A DNA stretch of 64,000 bases, from positions 1 to 64,000 of the forward strand of contig JAMPGY010000011.1 in NCBI GenBank assembly GCA_023663705.1, read 5' to 3'. Source of the DNA: Clostridium sp. GTDB lineage: Bacteria; Bacteroidota; Bacteroidia; Bacteroidales; Bacteroidaceae. Of the stretch, positions 52,530-62,501 are shown one piece after another (positions within the stretch are counted from its first letter, which is position 1; the number at the start of each line of letters is the position of its first letter). The translations under genes were made by a program, and so were the position numbers. The notes below the pieces were generated by a model. It did not search any database, had not been told where the DNA came from, and saw only the letters and a program-made list of their open reading frames with translations.

Positions 52530-53804
52530 ATGAAAACGATTGCACCTTTTTTTATCTGTGCAGCCATTGCCATAATGACACAAAACTGCACACAGGACGA
52601 AGACATACAAGCAAGTTTTCCGTCCCAACCGCACGATACGGAAACGGAGGAAGCCATCCGTCCGTCACTGAAAATGAGCGTGACAGCCATCCAATCCACC
52701 GAAGCCACCGTAGAGGGTTATATTACCAATCCTGCCGGAATCAGCATCGCCCGACGCGGATTCGTGTACTCCGAAACAAATGCAGTACCTATGCTCAATC
52801 AGGAGAACACTTACAACCGCATTTCCACTGTACGAAAAGACACGTTTTCCACCAATTTACCGGCTTTGACAGCAGAACGCTCATATAATGTACGCGCGTA
52901 CATTATATATGGCAGTCCTAAGGATACCCTGTATTCGGAAACGGTATCCTTTATCCCCCGCAAATCACTTCCTGCAGTCAGCACCATGGAAGTATTCAAC
53001 CGGGTGAAAAAAGCAGCTATCGTGTGCGGCCGCTTTACCGCTCCGGGCGAGGATGTGCGTTCCTACGGTGTCTGTCTGAGCCGCAATCCGCTGCCCGATG
53101 TCAAAAACGACACACACGTTGCCGCAACCGACACCGCAACCGATGCCCGATATCACGGTATCTTCGGTGTGTTCTTTGACGATCTGGAAGAAAACACCCT
53201 GTATCACGTCAGATCCTACGCCATCACACCCACCGATACCGTCTACGGCAACGACCGGGTATTCAAGACCACTCACGGCGGCACATTCAACTGGCAGTTC
53301 AACAACCGCGAGGGGGCTGCCAACGACGGAGCGGAAGAACGCATCGTGGAGGCTGTGGACTCCGCCATGTATTACTATCGCAACTACACGAACCTGAATA
53401 AATATCTCTGGGTGAACTATGCACCCGGGACACCCACAGCCGACTGCAACATCGAAGGATGGATGCGTGTGGGATCCGTGGCCCGCTACCAATGGGTGGG
53501 TACCATCCAACATGAAATGTGTCATGCACTGGGCGTGGGCACAGCCAGCAATTGGATGTCGTTTGCCAACCAATGGGATCAACCCAAAGCGGTTCTCACC
53601 CTCCGCGTGATGATGAAAGACATGAGCGTCGCACTCACCCACGACAACCAGCACTTCTGGCCGGGAGGTATCAACCAGCAGGAAGAAGTGACAAACGGGA
53701 CGGCCAACAACAAAGGCACCTATACACTCAAAGGTGCCCTGATGCTCAAAGCCAACGCACTTATCATTAACGCCATGCGCGACGACGGTCTGACTTCTTA
53801 TTAA
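52530..53804 (+). CDS. Putative zinc metallopeptidase lipoprotein
   Basis: This 424-residue lipoprotein has a weak lipobox (TQNC, Cys near 20). The first ~250 residues are two or three Fn3-like beta domains. The C-terminal part contains HEMCHALGVGT at about 328-338, an HExxH zinc motif with Glu catalytic residue, and QHFWPGG near 374-380 with another His that could be the third ligand. The Gly after the motif (HExxHxxG) is metzincin-like, but the third position is Thr, not His/Asp. Unknown Bacteroidota proteins with similar HExxH and HFWPGG segments exist. Its role among glycan-degrading enzymes is not known; cleaving glycoproteins is plausible. Confidence 0.6.
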   Translation: MKTIAPFFICAAIAIMTQNCTQDEDIQASFPSQPHDTETEEAIRPSLKMSVTAIQSTEATVEGYITNPAGISIARRGFVYSETNAVPMLNQENTYNRISTVRKDTFSTNLPALTAERSYNVRAYIIYGSPKDTLYSETVSFIPRKSLPAVSTMEVFNRVKKAAIVCGRFTAPGEDVRSYGVCLSRNPLPDVKNDTHVAATDTATDARYHGIFGVFFDDLEENTLYHVRSYAITPTDTVYGNDRVFKTTHGGTFNWQFNNREGAANDGAEERIVEAVDSAMYYYRNYTNLNKYLWVNYAPGTPTADCNIEGWMRVGSVARYQWVGTIQHEMCHALGVGTASNWMSFANQWDQPKAVLTLRVMMKDMSVALTHDNQHFWPGGINQQEEVTNGTANNKGTYTLKGALMLKANALIINAMRDDGLTSY

Positions 53805-53815
53805 TTGCCATCATT

Positions 53816-55669
53816 ATGAATATCTCATATACCATACTCGGCGGAGCGCTCTGCCTCTGCAGCCATCTTGCCTCTGCACAAAACAGAGACAGCCTGACCC
53901 TCGAAAACTCCAGGGATTTGGGCAACAAGTTCACCATGGAAATCCGGAATGTACAGTTCAACCGGACAAACCAGGAATTGAAAATCGTGATCCGGCATGC
54001 CTACAATAACCTGACCGTAGGCAGCCAACTCATCCTCTCTCCCGAACGGATTCAAGGAATCACTCCCGTGGCACAAACACTGGTAGCCGACGGACTGTAT
54101 GGCGCCAGACAACCGCACACCTACACCATCACCAGCAACAACACCTTGCTGTCTGTCTACCGCGACCATATTCTTTTAGGCAAATTCTACGAAAGCACAA
54201 TCAACGAAGCTGCCGGAATCAGTCTGGTACACGACAACGCCCTCACCGGAACCTATGAAACATCGGTTACTCCCGATCTTGTGGAAGAACCGGACGAAAG
54301 AGCACTGGAAACAAATGTGGCGGATATGCTTCCGGCCACTTGTCCCAACCTGATCGCAGATCCGTTCTTCAACCGGGGATTCACACGAACCGGAGACCAT
54401 GCTGCGGAACGCACCTTCTTCAGTCAACAAGCCATTTATTCGGGTTGGGGAGCCGAAGCCACTATCGACACCCTGCAGGCTTGGTCGGGCAACCACTGTC
54501 TGCGCATCAGCGGACAGGCCGTCCGCCCATCACAGGGAGCCTCGGTGGAAACTGCGGTGAATTTCACCGCCCACACGCCCTACTACATCAGAGCCATGGT
54601 GAAAAGCGACGGATATGAAGGAAAGATCGGCATCCAGTCCAACAACTGCTTTCTCCACATCACCGACACAAAAGGCGAATGGAAGCAACTGGAGGGCGTG
54701 CTCACTCCCGGCACAGCCTCGGAAGTGCTTTTCATAAACAATGCGGACTATAACAACAACGGCACCGTGTGGATAGACAATCTGGAAGTGTACAAAGGAT
54801 ATTCCTCCACCGCCTCCACCACCGCACGGCAAGAGATACCCTATGTCAATCTGGCAGCAGGCGAATACTGGTCACCCCGCCGCAACAGCAACGTGTATAT
54901 GTTGGGATTCACAGACAACGGCACGGAACATTCAACCGTAGACACCACAAAAGTGAGTCTGTTGGGAGGAACCCGCCTGACCAAAACCGTTGCCGGATCA
55001 CAGATGTATGCGTTGTCCTTCCCCGGCCCGCTCCGTAATGTGCAGACCAGCGGATGGTATGACGGTGTGAACCATACGGACGAACTGCTTTATCCCGGTG
55101 TGGACTTCGTTCTGCAACGGTATGAATATCCCCGCTTCCACTATGTGGATACGGAAGAAGTCCCCGAAGGATGCTACATCGTGCAGTTTGTCGACAACCT
55201 CGACGGCCTGGATGTGACGATGACGTTCGGTGCCCCGGATTCCGCCGGTAGCGAGGAGAATAGTCCTTATCGTCTGCAAGGCAACAACACGGGCACCGAC
55301 CTGGCACCGGAAGGAACCTTCCTGAAATTCTCGGAGAAGAACCTGAAATTCGAACGTACCCATGCGGAATGTGTGAAACCGTTTGAAGCCTACATCACCA
55401 CCACGGCCGATGCTCCGGTCTATCAGATCGTGCCCAACGGCACGGCCACCGCACTCAAACGCATTCAATCCACAGACGGCAGTCCCCTCAGCATACAGGG
55501 AGGACACAACCACCTCACGGTACATGCCGCACAGGATTGCACACTGAACGTCTACACCATCAACGGATGTTTACGGGTACGGCAGGAAATTAAAGCCGGA
55601 CACCAACAAATCAGTCTTCCGGCCGGCATCTATCTGGCCGGAGGGCAAAAGGTGATGGTCACCCGATAA
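53816..55669 (+). CDS. Secreted protein with CBM4/9-like domain and C-terminal sorting-type tail
   Basis: This 617-residue protein has a signal peptide (to about 21, ASAQN). A central carbohydrate-binding-like jelly roll (about 180-325) shows LIADPFFNRGF, WSGNHCLRISG and TVWIDNLEVYKG, as in CBM4/9/CBM22 domains. Other beta regions follow. The last ~60 residues (NVYTINGCLRV... GIYLAGGQKVMVTR) resemble the T9SS-type sorting tail. It starts 11 nt after the metallopeptidase gene, and a strong hairpin (55685-55735) ends the transcript. I infer substrate binding for the preceding enzymes. Confidence 0.6.
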   Translation: MNISYTILGGALCLCSHLASAQNRDSLTLENSRDLGNKFTMEIRNVQFNRTNQELKIVIRHAYNNLTVGSQLILSPERIQGITPVAQTLVADGLYGARQPHTYTITSNNTLLSVYRDHILLGKFYESTINEAAGISLVHDNALTGTYETSVTPDLVEEPDERALETNVADMLPATCPNLIADPFFNRGFTRTGDHAAERTFFSQQAIYSGWGAEATIDTLQAWSGNHCLRISGQAVRPSQGASVETAVNFTAHTPYYIRAMVKSDGYEGKIGIQSNNCFLHITDTKGEWKQLEGVLTPGTASEVLFINNADYNNNGTVWIDNLEVYKGYSSTASTTARQEIPYVNLAAGEYWSPRRNSNVYMLGFTDNGTEHSTVDTTKVSLLGGTRLTKTVAGSQMYALSFPGPLRNVQTSGWYDGVNHTDELLYPGVDFVLQRYEYPRFHYVDTEEVPEGCYIVQFVDNLDGLDVTMTFGAPDSAGSEENSPYRLQGNNTGTDLAPEGTFLKFSEKNLKFERTHAECVKPFEAYITTTADAPVYQIVPNGTATALKRIQSTDGSPLSIQGGHNHLTVHAAQDCTLNVYTINGCLRVRQEIKAGHQQISLPAGIYLAGGQKVMVTR

Positions 55670-55684
55670 CCCACCTGCTTCCAA

Positions 55685-55735
55685 GCAGTCGGGTAAGGGT
55701 ATTCTGAAATACAGAAGCCTCCCTTACCCGACTGC
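55685..55735 (+). terminator. Strong hairpin ending the enzyme gene run
   Basis: GCAGTCGGGTAAGGG (55685-55699) pairs perfectly with CCCTTACCCGACTGC (55721-55735). The loop contains a second small stem (TTCTG with CAGAA). There is no T run, so a factor-dependent or stabilising role is possible. Confidence 0.6.
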
Positions 55736-55986
55736 CTTATATAAGTCCCGTCTGCTTCATCCCCCAGCCTTAACCGATCTTTCCAAACATAAAACGTATC
55801 CTGAGCCCCTTTGTTTTTAACATTTGAGACGAATCACCCTGTTAATTTACGTTAACCAAGCATATAAAACCACCTGTTTTAGAGGGCTTATATTTAAGAG
55901 TTTGTTAAATTTGCAAACTATGTGTATAATATACATATAACCAAAAATCGAAAACGTAAAAACAAATCAAAATAACTTCAAATTTA
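55736..55986. other. Intergenic region upstream of the FAS1/SusC/SusD operon
   Basis: 251 nt, AT-rich. A TAAATTTG -7 box lies at 55906-55913, 74 nt upstream of the start at 55987. No clear -33 TTTG or other gene is seen. The 317-nt gap 55670-55986 also contains the hairpin. Confidence 0.5.
55906..55913 (+). promoter_or_regulatory. -7 box for the FAS1/SusC/SusD operon
   Basis: TAAATTTG fits TAnnTTTG and marks a new transcription unit after the hairpin at 55735. A -33 element is not obvious. Confidence 0.45.
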
Positions 55987-58900
55987 ATGTTTATGAGAAA
56001 CCGTTTTAGCCAACTCAGCAAGCGAAGCATTCGTGCTTTATGTGTGCTTGCCGCCTGTGGACTAACGTATTCTTGTTCCGATGATTATTTCTGGGATGAT
56101 GAAACCCCGGCATGGCTTGGATCAAGTGTCTACAACACGTTGCAGGAGCGCGGGAACTTTACCAACATTGTCAAACTAATCGACCAGAATGAAGATCTGA
56201 AGAAAACCCTTCAGAAAACGGGTAGCCGTACCTTATTTGTGGCCAATGACGCTGCGTTCGACACGTTCTACAAAGAAAATGCCCTGCGTCCGGAATCGGA
56301 TCCTTGGCACACGGCTACCAGTTTTGAAAACCTGACGGCCGCACAGCGCAGAGTCATTCTCAACTCCAGCATGATCAACAACCCCTACCAATTGGAAATG
56401 TTGCCCGGTGCCCCCACCAGCGGTGAGGTGGTAAAGGGTCAGACCATGCGACGGCTCACGGCCAGCGACGTGATGGACAGTGTGCCTTATTTCACTCCGG
56501 AAACATTGCCGGCGCAGACCTTGAACCCGAATGACGAGGATCTGTGGAGCAGCGTCCGCAAAAATCCAAAGACGTATATGGTGCTGGACAATACTCCGAC
56601 CATGATGATACACTTCATCAACAACCAGATGGCGCAGAACAACATCACGGATGACGATTTCTTCCGCCTGACCGGCAAACAACGCACTTCAAATGACGTA
56701 CACATCTACGACAGTAAGATCATAGAGCAAAACATCACGTGTGAAAACGGTTATATCAATGTGGTGGATCGCGTCATTCTGCCTCCATCCAATATGGCCG
56801 AAATCATCCGCACAAACGGACAGACCAACATCTTCAGTCATATTCTGGATCGTTTCAGTGCCCCTTACGAAAACACAAAGCTCACGGAATACTATCAAAT
56901 TGAGCATCCCGAATTCACCGGTAAGATTTATGAGAAGCGCTATGCGTCCAACAACTCACACGCAGCCACCACTGGCGAAGGCTATGTCGTAAGCCAATCC
57001 GGAAAGACCGTAAAAAAGAAGCCGGACAACACGGATTTCGGTCCCGACGCCCTGCTGGACTTCGATCCGGGATGGAACGGCTACTACGGTGCGGACAGCG
57101 ATCCGGCACTGGACATGGGTGCCGTCTTTGTGCCTAACGACGAAACACTTTGGAATTTCTTCCAGAAAGAAGGTAAAAACCTGATCGATGTTTACGGAAC
57201 CAAAGAGAACACCCGGGAAAACCTGTTCGAGAACATCGATATGATTCCCCTGAACACCATGAACGCATTGGTTAACAACCTGCTCAAACCGAGTTTCATC
57301 AATTCCGTGCCCTCCAAATTCAGCAATATCAAAGATAAGAGTCAGGACGATATGTTCATTGATGAGAGCGGTGCCGCCTACGATGGTAAAGACGATCTGG
57401 TGGAGGCCAAGCTTGCCAACAACGGTGCCGTGTACATCATGAAAAAGGTGTATATGCCGGCCGACTATGTGTCTGTGGCGGCTCCGGCGTTTATCAGCAA
57501 GGATAAGCAAGTAATCAAATGGGCCATCTACAACGGTGAACAAAGCAGTGCCGCCGACTACATGACCCTGAAATACTATGCGTATCTGCGTGCTCTGAGT
57601 TCCAAGTTCACATTCCTTATTCCGACGGACACCGCCCTGATGTACTACTACGACCCCGTCAGCATTGGAACCATCAACTCCCAAAACGGAGATGTCAACA
57701 CGGATATATCCCGTGTTCTTCAATTCGCAGTAAACGGAACCAGTGTCAAGGCCACTCCCAGACGTTTCTCAGACGATGAAACCGGTGTGATAGCCAGAAA
57801 CACCAGCGGAAACGTGTTAGCACCTGCCGTTGTTGGCGAACTGACCAACCGCTTGAAAGAAATTTTGGAAAGCCATACCATTATTCATGAAAATGACGAT
57901 GAGAAAGAACTCGGCATGGCTTGCGGCAAAGAATATTTCCTGGCCAAGAACGGAGCCCCGATCCGTATCAATCCGGATGAATTCAATGGAGATTTAAGCC
58001 AGTTGAACAGCTTCCGTGGCGGCTTCCAATTAGACAATCAGGCTTTGTATGGCGATCTTACTCCGGAACCCTCCGAAGTATTGAACGGCCTTTACAACAA
58101 TACCGGACGTACGGTCTGCAACGTTGAGACGGAAGTTGTTAACGGCCTGGAGCAGAAAGGTTTTTATGAGCAGCGAAACGGTTGGAGTTTTGTCATCAAT
58201 GCTCCTCTAAACCCCACTCGTTACTCGGTACACGATATTTTAACCAAGATAAAGGCCGATGAAATGAAGGAGTTCTACAACTTGTGTGACCATCCCAAAT
58301 TGGATGATATCGTGAAAGCTTGCGGATTGATAGATGAAACGCAATCCGAATCCATCCAAAACAGAGAATTGAAGAAGTATCACATCTTCAACAATCCGGC
58401 AGATAACGACAACTACGATTATGTCACCAGCCTCTTCAACAACTACAACTACACGGTGTATATTCCTACCAACGAGGCCATACGCTACGCCATTGACGTG
58501 CAAAAGCTTCCGACCTGGGATAGCATTAATGAGGAAATAGAAGAGTACTACAAGACTCACGATGAAGACGAACCCATGGACGCCAAACTTCAGGAAAAAC
58601 TGCAAAAGCAGATTCACTGCCTGATGAACTTCCTGAAAGGACACTTCCAAGACCGTTCTGTCTTTGCAGACCGTCCGGCAACGAAGGCTTCGTCCTACAC
58701 AACCGCGACCTTGAACGACTGGGGTACCTTTGTGAAACTGGAAGTATCCTGCGACGGCGGAACCACCTCCGAACAATCCGGTCTGACCATCAAGGACGAA
58801 AGCGGACAAATTGCCCACACAACAGGAACCATCAATATTCTGGCACGTGATGCGACCTACAGCTCCACCACAAGCGGAGCCAAGAATGTTTCCCGAAACG

Positions 58901-59025
58901 CAAGTAAGTCGATCGAAAACATCCTCATAAGTTCAACGTCTTATGCCGTCATCCACCAGATAGACAAGGCTCTGCAATTTAAATCGTTGGCGAACAACAG
59001 TTATGAATCGCTGTGGGAGAATTAA
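55987..59025 (+). CDS. Fasciclin (FAS1)-domain lipoprotein of a SusC/SusD operon
   Basis: This 1012-residue lipoprotein has lipobox TYSC (Cys near 30) after a signal peptide, then SDDYFWDD. Several FAS1-like domains are visible: YNTLQERGNFTNIVKLIDQN...TLFVANDAAFDTFY (about 48-95), GAVFVPNDETLWNFF near 379, and a late FNNYNYTVYIPTNEAIRYAI near 817. FAS1 domains usually mediate protein or glycan adhesion at the surface. It begins 33 nt before the SusC start gap and shares a transcript with it. MFMRN at 55987 or MRN at 55993 could be the start. Confidence 0.75.
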   Translation: MFMRNRFSQLSKRSIRALCVLAACGLTYSCSDDYFWDDETPAWLGSSVYNTLQERGNFTNIVKLIDQNEDLKKTLQKTGSRTLFVANDAAFDTFYKENALRPESDPWHTATSFENLTAAQRRVILNSSMINNPYQLEMLPGAPTSGEVVKGQTMRRLTASDVMDSVPYFTPETLPAQTLNPNDEDLWSSVRKNPKTYMVLDNTPTMMIHFINNQMAQNNITDDDFFRLTGKQRTSNDVHIYDSKIIEQNITCENGYINVVDRVILPPSNMAEIIRTNGQTNIFSHILDRFSAPYENTKLTEYYQIEHPEFTGKIYEKRYASNNSHAATTGEGYVVSQSGKTVKKKPDNTDFGPDALLDFDPGWNGYYGADSDPALDMGAVFVPNDETLWNFFQKEGKNLIDVYGTKENTRENLFENIDMIPLNTMNALVNNLLKPSFINSVPSKFSNIKDKSQDDMFIDESGAAYDGKDDLVEAKLANNGAVYIMKKVYMPADYVSVAAPAFISKDKQVIKWAIYNGEQSSAADYMTLKYYAYLRALSSKFTFLIPTDTALMYYYDPVSIGTINSQNGDVNTDISRVLQFAVNGTSVKATPRRFSDDETGVIARNTSGNVLAPAVVGELTNRLKEILESHTIIHENDDEKELGMACGKEYFLAKNGAPIRINPDEFNGDLSQLNSFRGGFQLDNQALYGDLTPEPSEVLNGLYNNTGRTVCNVETEVVNGLEQKGFYEQRNGWSFVINAPLNPTRYSVHDILTKIKADEMKEFYNLCDHPKLDDIVKACGLIDETQSESIQNRELKKYHIFNNPADNDNYDYVTSLFNNYNYTVYIPTNEAIRYAIDVQKLPTWDSINEEIEEYYKTHDEDEPMDAKLQEKLQKQIHCLMNFLKGHFQDRSVFADRPATKASSYTTATLNDWGTFVKLEVSCDGGTTSEQSGLTIKDESGQIAHTTGTINILARDATYSSTTSGAKNVSRNASKSIENILISSTSYAVIHQIDKALQFKSLANNSYESLWEN

Positions 59026-59058
59026 AGCCAGTCATACATCCTTAATTACAAGACTACA

Positions 59059-62000
59059 ATGAAAACAAAAATAAAATGCCTATTGCTGTTGCTGGTGAGC
59101 ACTTTCTCGCTTACCCTTTCAGCACAACAACGCAGAATATCGGGTAATGTATCCGATGACATAGAGGGCGTGATGATGGCCAATGTGACGGAGCGCGACA
59201 AGAACAACCGTATTGTATCTGCCGCCGTAACGGACATGAACGGTAACTTCACCATGACCATCAAAGATCCCAAGAATTATTTGGAAGTGTCCTATGTAGG
59301 CTTCCAGAAATGGCGTGAACCGATTGGAAACCGCACCATATTTAAGATCAAGCTGGTTGACAACGCCAAACAGATTACGGAGGTGAACATCACCGCCAAG
59401 CGAAAGAAAACCTCCAACGGTCTGTCCATCCCCGAACGGGAAATGTCCGTGGCCTCACAGAGTTTCAACATGAGCGAGATGGAAGGTTTGGCCTTCACCT
59501 CTGTCGACGAAGCCCTGCAAGGTAAAATCGCCGGTTTGGACATTGTATCCAATTCCGGTAACTTAGGTTCCGGTACCACGATGCGTCTGCGCGGTGTGTC
59601 CAGTATCAACGGTAATGCCCAGCCACTCATTGTTGTGGACGAGCATATCTATGAAATCCCCGAGGGATATGAAAACACCGACTTCAGTAACTTCGACAAC
59701 GAAGAGCAGTTCTCCTCCCTGTTGAGCGTAAATCCGGAGGATATCGAGTCGATTGAAGTCCTTAAGGACGCTTCGGCCACAGCCATCTGGGGTTCACGCG
59801 GTGCAAACGGTGTCATCAAGATTAAGATCAAGCGTGGTGCACGCGGTAAAACCCGTGTGGACTTCACCTACCGCTTCAAGGGCACTTGGCAGCCGGAAGG
59901 CATGAATCTGCTTAACGGAGATCAATACACCATGATGCTGAAAGAGGCTTATTTCAATCCGCGTCAAAACCCGAACGCATCTCTTTTCCCTGAAATCAGC
60001 TACGACGAAAGTGCCTCCAACAAAGCGATATACTACAACTATGACAAGAATACCGACTGGGTGGATGCCGTGAAGCAGTTCGGTCAAGGACATTACTACA
60101 ATGTCAACCTGACCGGTGGTGGTGAAAAGGCCACATTCCGCATCTCGGCCGGTTATGATAAGGAAAAGGGTACGGTGATCAAAAACACACTGGATCGCTT
60201 CACCACCCGTTTGGCTTTGGACTACTGGGTGTCTGACCGTATCACCTTCTCGTCCAACTTCTCTCTGACCTATACCGACCGTGTGAGAGACGCAGACAAC
60301 ACCACTCTGAGTCGTGCCTATAAAGCAATGCCCAACATGAGCATCTGGGAATACGATAATCAGGGCAACCCGACCGGTGAGTATTTCAATATGTTCCCGC
60401 TTACCGGATCCGCACCTCTCACCTCAGGCGAACTGAAGGATGTATACAACAACGGTAACCCTGTGGCGTTTGTCAATTCAGCCTGGAGACGGGAAAAACG
60501 CTACAACCTGTCTCCGCAATTCTCGCTGACCTACAAATTGCTGGGTAAAGAGGATGATGAGACACGCTTGAACTATACCGGAGACGTCTTCATGAACATC
60601 TACAACAACTCCGACTATGCCTACACGCCGGCATCGCTGACCCGGAACGTTTGGAATTACACGGACGGAAAATATATCGGTATTTCTCCAGCCGGAAATG
60701 ATGAATACAAGAGTTTTGAGTTTACAACCCGTCACGATCTGGCATTTTATCCCCATTTCAAAAACGAAGATCATGCCGTCAGCGCATTGGCCCGCTTTGA
60801 GATGACCACCGGAAACAGTAGCTCCCAAGGCTTGTGGACCAAAAACATTCCGGTGGGTATCACAGATCCCACAGTAGATTCTTATTTGGATCAATTCACC
60901 AACAGCAACACCGAATGGCGTCGTCTTTCCTATTCTGCGAGTGTTCACTACTCCTACAAATCCAAATATAGTGCCGACGTTACCTTGCGTGCAGACGGAA
61001 GCACGGCCTACGGTGCCGGCAACAAATGGGGCGTATTTCCCGGATTGTCCGGACGCTGGAATATTGTGGACGAGCCTTGGATGAAATGGTCTGAGAAATG
61101 GCTCAGCATGCTGGCAGCCAAATTCGGCTGGGGTATTGTGGGTAACAATGTCGGTTCCGGAAACGACCAGTTCAACAGATATGCCATGTATGGCAACTAT
61201 AACGGTTATGCAGCCATTAGCCCGCAAAACCTGCGTCTGACAAACCTTCGCTGGGAAAAGACCCGCCAATGGAATGTCGGATTTGAATTGGCACTGTTCA
61301 AAGACATGCTTAAATTCAATCTCGACATCTACGACCGTGTCACAAACGACCTTGTAATGAACAATATCCGCATAGCCTCCAGCAACGGATACAGCAGTTT
61401 GGCCAAAGGGAATGTGGGTGAGATGGAAAACAAAGGTTGGGAATTGTACGTGAACACCGGCGACTTTGCCAGGGTTGGCAAATTCAGAATGTCCGTCTGG
61501 GGCAACATATCCCAAAACTTCAATACGATTCAAGATATGGACGCGTCCGTTCTGGAAACCATGCAACAGGAATTCAGCTATAACAACCAAGACTATCTGA
61601 ATCGTATCCAAATCGGTAATGCCCTCGGTTCCATCTACGGCTTCCGCTACAAAGGTGTATATGCTTACGACTATGACCACAACGGATACACCGAAGACTC
61701 CGAGAAAGAATACGGAAGCACTCCATTCGTAGACAGTTCCGGTCGTCTCATTTATCCGACAGCCAAATCAGCGGCCGAAGGCGGACAGAGCAACAGCACC
61801 TGTCCCATTGCCCGGGATGCCAACGGCAACATCATCTACGACTCCAAAGGCAACCCCTTGCAGATGTACTACAACTATGGCGGCAAGAACTACAAATTCA
61901 GTGGCGGTGACGTCATTTACGAAGACGTAAACCATGACGGACAGATCAATGCCCTGGATATTGTATACCTCGGCAACTGTCTGCCTAAGTGTCAGGGTGG

Positions 62001-62487
62001 CTTCGGTGCTACATTCAAGTACGCTCGCTGGAGTCTGCGTGCCAGCTTCAACTACCGTATCGGCAACAAGATCATCAACCTGGCGCGTCAGCAGGCTGAA
62101 GCAATGACCAGCAACATCAACCAGAGTATCGCCACCACCTGGCGCTGGAGAAAGAACGGTGATGACACGGAAATTCCACGTGCCATGAACAGCGATGCCG
62201 CAGGCGGTGCCACCTACAACTCGTTGGCCAGCGACCGTTATATCGAAAACGGAGATTATCTGCGTCTGCAATACATTCAGTTGCAATATAGCTTCGACGA
62301 GAAAAAACTCAAAAAGATCGGTTTGAACCGACTGATGCTTTCCGCTTCGGCAGACAACATCTGGTTCTGGAGCAAATACACGGGCACAGATCCGGATGTG
62401 GCTCCGAGTAGCTGGGGCAGAGCCGTGGATAATGAAAAGACACCACGTTCCCGCTCCTTTACGCTTCACCTCAGTGTAGGATTCTAA
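59059..62487 (+). CDS. SusC/RagA-type TonB-linked outer-membrane transporter
   Basis: This 1142-residue protein has a signal peptide (to about 22, LSAQQ). A carboxypeptidase-like domain (about 24-105, RRISGNVSDDIEGV) precedes the plug (about 120-260, with DEALQGKIAGLDIVSNSGNLG and IEVLKDASATAIWGSRGANGVI). The rest is a 22-strand barrel ending SFTLHLSVGF. It imports large glycan fragments together with the SusD-like protein encoded 14 nt downstream. The preceding FAS1 gene is 33 nt away. The substrate cannot be inferred from sequence. Confidence 0.93.
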   Translation: MKTKIKCLLLLLVSTFSLTLSAQQRRISGNVSDDIEGVMMANVTERDKNNRIVSAAVTDMNGNFTMTIKDPKNYLEVSYVGFQKWREPIGNRTIFKIKLVDNAKQITEVNITAKRKKTSNGLSIPEREMSVASQSFNMSEMEGLAFTSVDEALQGKIAGLDIVSNSGNLGSGTTMRLRGVSSINGNAQPLIVVDEHIYEIPEGYENTDFSNFDNEEQFSSLLSVNPEDIESIEVLKDASATAIWGSRGANGVIKIKIKRGARGKTRVDFTYRFKGTWQPEGMNLLNGDQYTMMLKEAYFNPRQNPNASLFPEISYDESASNKAIYYNYDKNTDWVDAVKQFGQGHYYNVNLTGGGEKATFRISAGYDKEKGTVIKNTLDRFTTRLALDYWVSDRITFSSNFSLTYTDRVRDADNTTLSRAYKAMPNMSIWEYDNQGNPTGEYFNMFPLTGSAPLTSGELKDVYNNGNPVAFVNSAWRREKRYNLSPQFSLTYKLLGKEDDETRLNYTGDVFMNIYNNSDYAYTPASLTRNVWNYTDGKYIGISPAGNDEYKSFEFTTRHDLAFYPHFKNEDHAVSALARFEMTTGNSSSQGLWTKNIPVGITDPTVDSYLDQFTNSNTEWRRLSYSASVHYSYKSKYSADVTLRADGSTAYGAGNKWGVFPGLSGRWNIVDEPWMKWSEKWLSMLAAKFGWGIVGNNVGSGNDQFNRYAMYGNYNGYAAISPQNLRLTNLRWEKTRQWNVGFELALFKDMLKFNLDIYDRVTNDLVMNNIRIASSNGYSSLAKGNVGEMENKGWELYVNTGDFARVGKFRMSVWGNISQNFNTIQDMDASVLETMQQEFSYNNQDYLNRIQIGNALGSIYGFRYKGVYAYDYDHNGYTEDSEKEYGSTPFVDSSGRLIYPTAKSAAEGGQSNSTCPIARDANGNIIYDSKGNPLQMYYNYGGKNYKFSGGDVIYEDVNHDGQINALDIVYLGNCLPKCQGGFGATFKYARWSLRASFNYRIGNKIINLARQQAEAMTSNINQSIATTWRWRKNGDDTEIPRAMNSDAAGGATYNSLASDRYIENGDYLRLQYIQLQYSFDEKKLKKIGLNRLMLSASADNIWFWSKYTGTDPDVAPSSWGRAVDNEKTPRSRSFTLHLSVGF

Positions 62488-62501
62488 AAACAAGAACAAC
62501 A

